Part shown: piece after piece, positions 57,773 through 64,000 of the stretch | Layout of the letters: every line of letters starts with the position of its first letter | Numbering within the stretch: position 1 is the stretch's first letter | Assembly: GCF_019175385.1 (NCBI RefSeq) | Contig: NC_083344.1 | Location: forward strand, 21,522,380-21,586,379 | Length of the DNA: 64,000 nucleotides | Origin: Lycium barbarum | Taxonomy: Eukaryota; Streptophyta; Magnoliopsida; Solanales; Solanaceae | Direction of reading: 5' to 3' | The notes under the pieces: generated by a model | Told to the model about the DNA's origin: nothing | The model's input: only the letters and a program-made list of their open reading frames with translations | The model's database searches: none | Translations under genes and position numbers: made by a program

Positions 57773-59679
57773 AAGCTGCAGCTCCGGAACAATTGGAGCC
57801 TTTCTGATACTTCGCTAATAAAGCTCCTACGAATCGGGTCCGTCTACCTGCGGGCATGAACGCAGTGTCCACAAGAAGGGACGTTAGTACGAATAATGTA
57901 CTGAGCATGTAAGGTATGAATAACAACATAACAAGAGATATGGAATATAATATAGGTTAAGGATAACCTGTACATTTGATTGCCGCGGAACGAACGAACC
58001 GATCCATTTAACCATATATCCTGCGTCCAGGACGATATCATAGTATACCAGCTGATCAGGTAGTAATGCGTATATAACGCCTCTCCCTTTTTCCCATATC
58101 CCATATATATACATATATAATATAAGTAACATACATGAGAGCCCAAATAAAAGCTACTACTTCATCGGAGTGCTGTAAGGTCGGTAACCTCCGATTTATG
58201 TTATGGAACAATCAGCATCGCTATGTCTCATCTTGAAGGAACAATTATCATAATTTGAGAACGGCAACAATGGATAAAATCAAGAAAATCATGAAATAAC
58301 TCAATAATCTCATAATAGGATCAAAACCATAAGCTTTGGAATCTCCAAAAATGGAATCATCATCATCATCATCATCATTATCATCATGGGACATACTTAT
58401 CTTTGGCATCATAAGAAACTCTACGAATCATGAACTTCTATCTTTTTGGGAACAAGGATGTTATAGAAAACATGTATGGAATCATAACATAGGAATCATG
58501 CCTTTAGAAAGAAAGGGACTAGCCTTAACATACCTGATTAATCTCCTACTACGTAACATAAAGCTTATTCTCCCAAGCTCATAAATCTACATTCAAGAGA
58601 AATCACACTACTGTTAGACTTATAGTAATATGCCTATCTCAAGTCTTTAAATTAAACACCTTTATAATCTGCCAAAATTCGGGCAGCATCTCCCCCGTTT
58701 ATTTTCCTAGCCCCAAATCACAATACCAACAACCAACACAACAACAACAACACTAACTCCAATAACATCATCATCAATACCAAATTATTCCATTCAACAT
58801 CCCACATGATGTTTATCTAATTTCTTAACAAACAAATTTGTTATACGATCATTTAATAGCTCTACCTCCGTAAATAAACCTAAATCACTATCAATAAGGG
58901 AAGATTCATACCTTACTCCCGCTAGAACCGCAATATCTTCAATATTCACCTTGAATTCCAGCCAAAATTCACCGCAACACGATATGATAATCGCAACTGT
59001 ACGATGTCTGAACCTGAATCCAGAGATTATACTTAATTCACGTTAAAATTTAGTTATTGGAAGTTGGGGGGAAATTTCAAGAATATTTAGGAAGTTTGGA
59101 GGGGTGTTTGGATGAAAAATGAGGGGGTAAGTCCCCGTTTATAATGTTCTAGAGTCGGGCTGCACCGATCTAGAACTTGCATAGCACGCTCGTGCTACCG
59201 TGGGGTGCGTTTGCACAAGATTATCCCCTCACTCCTCTGCGCTTTCATGCCACCTCCAAGCGTGTTTGCGCAGGGTAAATCCCTTCTCTGGCAGCCCGTC
59301 TTAAAATACTCATGATGCTTGATTCCGATGTGAGATCGATGCGCGATTTGTTGCGTTGGAAACTAGACTTCTTGTACTTCAATTTAGGCTTTTACTTTGC
59401 CTCAAAACTCTTTATATGCTAAAAGATATTCTTTCTACAAGCTAGACTAAAATCATCGTACAAAATCTTGCTCAACTTTTTCTCCAAAGTTCCAAAAACT
59501 CAATCTCCTTGATTCACTTGTTCTACAACTCTTCCATGACCTATTACATGAGCTCAAACCCTCATAATACTAAGATAAGCACGTATAATCTTGTATATCT
59601 TTGACAATAACTCTAGTGTCCACAATTGAGCGACTAATACCTAGCGAATCTCAACATACAATAACTACAAGGTGTAACA
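57773..59679 (-). repeat. Element C 5' LTR, outer part
   Basis: Continues the LTR after G. It retains about 500 bp missing from the 3' LTR, including the CATGAACGCAGTGTCC block near 57855 shared with the A, B and G LTRs. It ends GGTGTAACA at 59679 and is followed by CCTAT. It contains a (CAT)n tract (58356-58378), expanded relative to the 3' LTR, and GCGTTTGCGC-like words at about 59185-59275. Confidence 0.9.
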
Positions 59680-59684
59680 CCTAT

Positions 59685-60166
59685 CTTTCATTTACTTTTT
59701 GTATATATGTTAGCTAACTGAGGACGGCTTATTATACCTACCAGTACTTGTTGTTTGTACTGACCTGCACTTGCTACATTCTTTTATGAATGCAGAGTAC
59801 CAGGAAAGATCTACATCTGCCTCTCGTGGCATATATTTGAGGATTACTGATTTGAGTCTCTTGAGGGTGAGCATGAGGACGTTCCTATTATTATGTCTTG
59901 CTTTCCATTCTGAGACGTGATTTTTAAACTATTATGTATTATTATTCAGACTTGTAATAATTAGTTTAGATGCTCTTGTATGACCAGACCAGATACTGGG
60001 GTGGATTTCTTTTACTTTCCTACTTATTTATATTATATATGTGAGACTTCCGTTATTTTTCATTCTTCCGCTATTTTCTATAAATTGTGAATTTTGAGTT
60101 AAGGGTTCGCCTACCGAGATGGAAAAGGTAGGTACCCGCACTACTTAGTGAAATTGGACCATGACA
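59685..60166 (+). repeat. Element H LTR, right end (tentative)
   Basis: Ends GGTAGGTACCCGCAC...GGACCATGACA, a decayed form of the GTACCCG...GGGTCGTGACA end of B and G. TGGGATAGGAG at 60176-60186 may be a degraded tRNA-Met site (three differences). Together with 15739-16298 it forms the oldest LTR, into which A, S and C inserted. No gene seen. Confidence 0.55.
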
Positions 60167-60205
60167 TAAAAAGAGTGGGATAGGAGACGCGTCCCAGAGA
60201 CTATG

Positions 60206-63200
60206 TGTTGACACCTAATTTTAGACATCCAGTAATTTATTTCAATCACTCAGAATCCGCGGATAATAAATAAATGAGCTGACCATTTTTAAAAAGCCTT
60301 TAGTGATTTTTACAAATTGTCCAGATCAATATTTCTTTCCCTTAAATTAACAAAAAAGGATTTTCATGCATCATAAATTTTATTTAGAGATTAATGAGAA
60401 TTTTCATGATATTTTGTTAAATTTAAATTAAAAAAAGGGAAGGGAGAGATAGAGGAAGGGTTCTTATTTAATTGTTTAAAATTATTTTGCAAATACTTCT
60501 TTCCTTTTATTTTATATTTTAAAATTTGAATAATTTAAACAATTTAAGCAATTAACTATTTTGCCTTTTTAACTTCTGATTTTTTAATCATAATTGCCCA
60601 ATATATGTTTTAATTAGGCTAATTAATTAATTAATTAAGTGATAACTGTTGCAAAATTCAGCCTTTTTTATATAGATATGTTTTTGCTTCGGCCATAATT
60701 AATTTAGTCAGCCCATAACTAAACGAAATTTGAGTTGTTTTGTAAAATCAACCTATTAACATTTGATTTGAAGTAATAGGTTTAATTTAATTTCAAAAAT
60801 TGATTAAAAAGTCCGTAATTAAAATAATTATGCTAGGCTGATTAATTAAGGCCATTTTAGGCCCATTAAGAACTTGACCGACTTTTTAAATTTATTTTAA
60901 TAAAATAATTATGGCCTAATTTTTCCCGTAATTAAAATTTCCTCCAATTTTAATTTTATTTCTAATTATTTGGTTTTAGGTATTAGATATACCCAATGTA
61001 TACACCAAGTATACACATATATATATGGAATATATATGTATACACGTGGTGTATACATGGAAATAAGGCCCCATTTAAATTAAATTTGGATTTGGACCGA
61101 GTTCAGCCCAAGCCAGGCCGTGACCCGGCCAATCACTTTTAATTAAACAATCAGTATACCACCCCCACCCCCAAACCCTTATTTCATTTTTTGATTCCCC
61201 CCCCCCCCCCTCCCTCCATCCACCCGCTTCTCTCTCTCTTCCTTTCCTTTCTTGTGAAAACCCTGGATAGCCACCATGCTTTTCCCGCCTCTCTCGTGCC
61301 AAAAATGGCATTTTTCAAGCGTATGCTCACATGCGCAGCATTTGTACGCCTTTGTGGTGAAATATCACATATGCACTTGGTTCCACGACTTCTTTTGTCC
61401 AAATGTTGTAATGAATCCTTACTTTACTCTGTGTTTTCAAAATTTTAGTCAAAATCATCATTATCTTTGCTTTTAAGTTTATTTTTGCTTGCATTATTAC
61501 TATTGGTCTACATTTGTTGGGTTAGATCGACCCAAAAAGGGTCAGATCTGACCGCATGTGGCTTACCTTAGATCTAGGTCGTCGATTTGTTGCTATTTGG
61601 TTTTGACTTTGAGAAAGGGGGTTTAGTCCCACACCGATTGTAGCAACAAAAATATATAGAGAAATTTGAGAAAAAAGGAAGTTGAAAAACTTAGATTTTT
61701 CGACTAACTTCTTAGTAAAAGAATTTTTAAGAACCTCGACTGATAGTTGGGGTTTTATAGTTAAAATATTTGGTCCTTACTTTATCTTTTTTTTTCTTCG
61801 TGTGTCTGTGGCTGGGTTGCTGAGATTTGGAAGCACAGAGGCTCCCAAATCCATGCTTTTCTTGGTCGCGCACCTAAAAGGTAAACCTTAATTTAATTCA
61901 TTTCATTTTGTTATTCAGTATTCTACCTATTTTAAGTATGTTTGTAAGTTAGTTATGTTTATAAGTTTGATGGTGCTTATTTTCTAAGTATGCCTTGTTT
62001 GGTTCTATGCTTAATGTGTGCTTTATTTAATACAAACACAATAGGAATTAATGTAAATGTTATTGTGAACTCTATGTAGGAAGTAGACTGCTTGAATCAC
62101 TTATTTGTTTTGTTTGTTCATGGTCTCAAAGTTCTATGTTCAATATAAAGATGTGTATGTGAAATGCTTTTGAAAATCCCTTTCCCTTTCCTTGTCTTTT
62201 CTTGAATGTTTTTTTAGATTATGGATCATGATCCTAAGTAGAGTCAACACAAGAAGTTCAACTTATTAAAAAAAAGGGAGATGAAACAGTCTATGTGTTG
62301 GTACAGATGAATGTGGATGATTTGCTGGTAGTGTGTCCTCGTGATTACAGTTAATCCCATACTTGGTTGACTAGTCATGAACTGCGCCGATTGTGAAGTG
62401 AAGTCCTTTTTGTCAAAGGTCTTAATTATGTTTGTTTGAATTTGTTGTTGGTTTGGACACAATTCCTGATATGTTCCCTTTCTTTTGAAAAATAAGTAAA
62501 TAAATGAACACTTAGATAGAATATGAACTTGTTTGCTGAATCTCTGAACATATGGTAGTAGGTTACCTTATTTCTTCTTTCATTTCCTCTTAAATGATCT
62601 TGCTCACCTAGAATAGAGTAAAACAAGATAAGTCAACGGTCTGTTTGTTTGTCAATTAATACTAAAACAAAGGAGTATCAGGTTCATGTTCTAAGCTTGT
62701 AGATTGGTAGGTTGTTCATGGTTGTGTCTATGGTTTTGTTATCATCTAATGTAGGCTAGACTATGTGTAATCTCTTGTGATTTATGGAAAATGTTTGCCA
62801 ATTTTCCATGACTTATAGTAAATCCTAGAACCATTATGATTAAGGCATTTGAGTGTGAATTTTGTTTCCCTTTTTTGGTTTGCTCAAGGCTGGTTTTCTT
62901 GACTGAATTTGTTGCCTATACACATGGTGTTCATAACTTGTTTTGTTGGCTTATGTCACAAGTCCTTCACCTGGGAACAGTCTACTCCTAAATATGCAGA
63001 GTTTGATAAAAGGGGAAAAGTGAAAATGGAAAGGGGTGGTTAGTTGTAGGAACTATAGGATTAAGTCCTAATTTAAGATTAATTAGAGTTAATCTAGTTG
63101 ACAGCTGGTTAATAGGTTGACTGTCAACCTTTAGTTTAGTCATGATCATGTTGAAACTGAAAAAGTATAAAAATAGAATGAAATGGTGTCTAAGAGAGAG

Positions 63201-64000
63201 GTATGTTCTCTTTTTTGTGATTTCTTCTTGTTAGTCTTGCCCTATCAGTGATTTTACTTAAAGGGTGAAGTAAATTATTATAAAAAATTGACTGATATAT
63301 TATGCTCTTGCATCTGTGTTGCTTTTCATCCATGTATGGGTCTTAATTTAGTAAGTGATCATGAGTGTTCCAATTTTATGTGTTTAAGTGTTAAAAGGCG
63401 AATGAAAGGAATTGGTTCTGATTTGTCTAAGTCCTGAACAATTTGGAGACTAAATTTGCCTGAGACATGAATTCTTTCTTTGCTTTCTAGTGTGTATAAG
63501 TGGTTGATGTAATAATAATAACCCATTGTTTTCAAGCTACCTAGGCTAAAAGATGGACACAGATAGAAAGAAAAACCTTATGATGCTAGTCTAAATAAAA
63601 AGAGAGTATGGAAAGATAGAAAAGAAGAAAATAGTATTTGGGAACTTAAGAGAAAAACATTTGTCTTTGATTTGTAAATTGTCCAGTCTCTTTTTGGTAC
63701 GTGATAAAAGGTAATAAAGGATCATATGTGTAGGGGTTAAGGTTGAAAACCACTTGGCTGGATGGGGAAGGTCTTTTAAAGACATCTTAGGTGAGGATTG
63801 AGAAAAGTGCCTGACCCATAGTATCTTTTCTCCCAAAATAAAAGATTGTCATGGCATTCCTCTAAAGCCTATAAGGGCATAACCTCCTACCTTTGTACTT
63901 TGGTGTTTCCTTATCATTTTGTTAAGGTTATTGAATCCTAAAAGATGAAATTTTTTGTACACCTATTAATGGATCACTAGAACTGATTAGCTTGGCTTTG
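60206..64000 (+). repeat. Element I: start of a long Tat/Ogre-like LTR, cut by window edge
   Basis: Starts TGTTGACACCTAATTTT, nearly the same terminus as S. Like S it is AT-rich at first, then has TATA-like sequence within a large imperfect palindrome (60996-61058), a C/T-rich tract (about 61190-61260, with a run of C) and then long non-coding DNA. The 5 bp before it, CTATG (60201-60205), is the predicted TSD, which cannot be checked because the other end is outside. The 39 bp before it (60167-60205) would be H internal sequence. No coding frame is supported in this 3.8 kb. Confidence 0.65.
60996..61058. other. Large imperfect palindrome in I
   Basis: Arms of about 28 bp (60996-61023 and 61031-61058), built of GTATACACCA / TGGTGTATAC and TATATA blocks, with about three mismatches. 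It lies just before the transcribed pyrimidine-rich region. It could be a promoter element containing the TATA box or an RNA hairpin. Confidence 0.65.

Larger units (their letters stand above)
21298..59679 (-). mobile_element. Element C: minus-strand Tekay-like element, split by D and G
   Basis: Left end TGTCACGACCC (21298), right end GGTGTAACA (59679), TSD CTTAT/CCTAT (one mismatch). The minus-strand order is 5' LTR (57773-59679 plus 41677-41998), tRNA-Met primer site, gag, pol, purine tract and 3' LTR (36721-35485 plus 21759-21298). D sits in its 3' LTR, G in its 5' LTR. Coding parts are heavily decayed, consistent with being older than its guests. Confidence 0.9.

Noticed and set aside
61191..61448. 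Open frame starting in a C-rich run, 85 codons
   Set aside because: It lies inside the presumed LTR of I, starts in a homopolymer and has no recognisable motif.

Overview
This window looks like intergenic heterochromatin from a large plant genome. The LTR end sequences, the tRNA-Met and tRNA-Asp primer binding sites and the Tekay/Del-type chromodomain polyproteins suggest a eudicot, probably Solanaceae; the species cannot be told. I see no host protein gene, tRNA, rRNA or CRISPR array. Almost every base belongs to LTR retrotransposons inserted into one another, up to four levels deep, and most boundaries are supported by TG...CA ends and 5-bp target-site duplications (TSDs).

Layout (letters are mine). 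H is an old plus-strand LTR, the oldest layer, seen as pieces at 15739-16298, 21273-21297 and 59685-60166. Into it went: A (minus-strand Tekay-like element; gag and 5' LTR visible, rest off the left edge), S (4969-bp solo LTR, 16299-21267, TSD ATACT) and C (minus-strand Tekay-like element, 21298-59679). B (1258-13858, TSD GTATT) lies inside the LTR of A and carries a 4.6-kb tandem duplication of gag-pol. D (21760-35479, TSD ATCAT) lies in the 3' LTR of C and is a three-LTR tandem element without pol. E (solo LTR, 30648-33715, TSD TATTC) lies in D. G (41999-57767, TSD CCAGT) lies in the 5' LTR of C and has the best-preserved pol. F (42935-48310, minus, no pol) lies in the 5' LTR of G. I (60206 to the right edge) is the start of another long LTR like S.

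A, B, C and G are relatives: gag with two zinc knuckles, protease, reverse transcriptase, RNase H, integrase and a C-terminal chromodomain. All are broken by stops and frameshifts; G keeps a 507-codon integrase-chromodomain frame. D and F lack pol, are primed by tRNA-Asp, have unrelated LTRs, but encode proteins sharing a 62-residue C-terminal block (34 of 62 identical, no gaps, counted by hand). This shared block of a gag-like protein in non-autonomous elements is the best candidate here for something not well described.

Other notable features are short CpG-rich palindromic words repeated inside several LTR families, a tandem hairpin array with a compensatory change in the LTR of G, and two LTR deletions with templated filler DNA. 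All homology calls are from reading the sequence and from memory of families; no alignment or database search was run.
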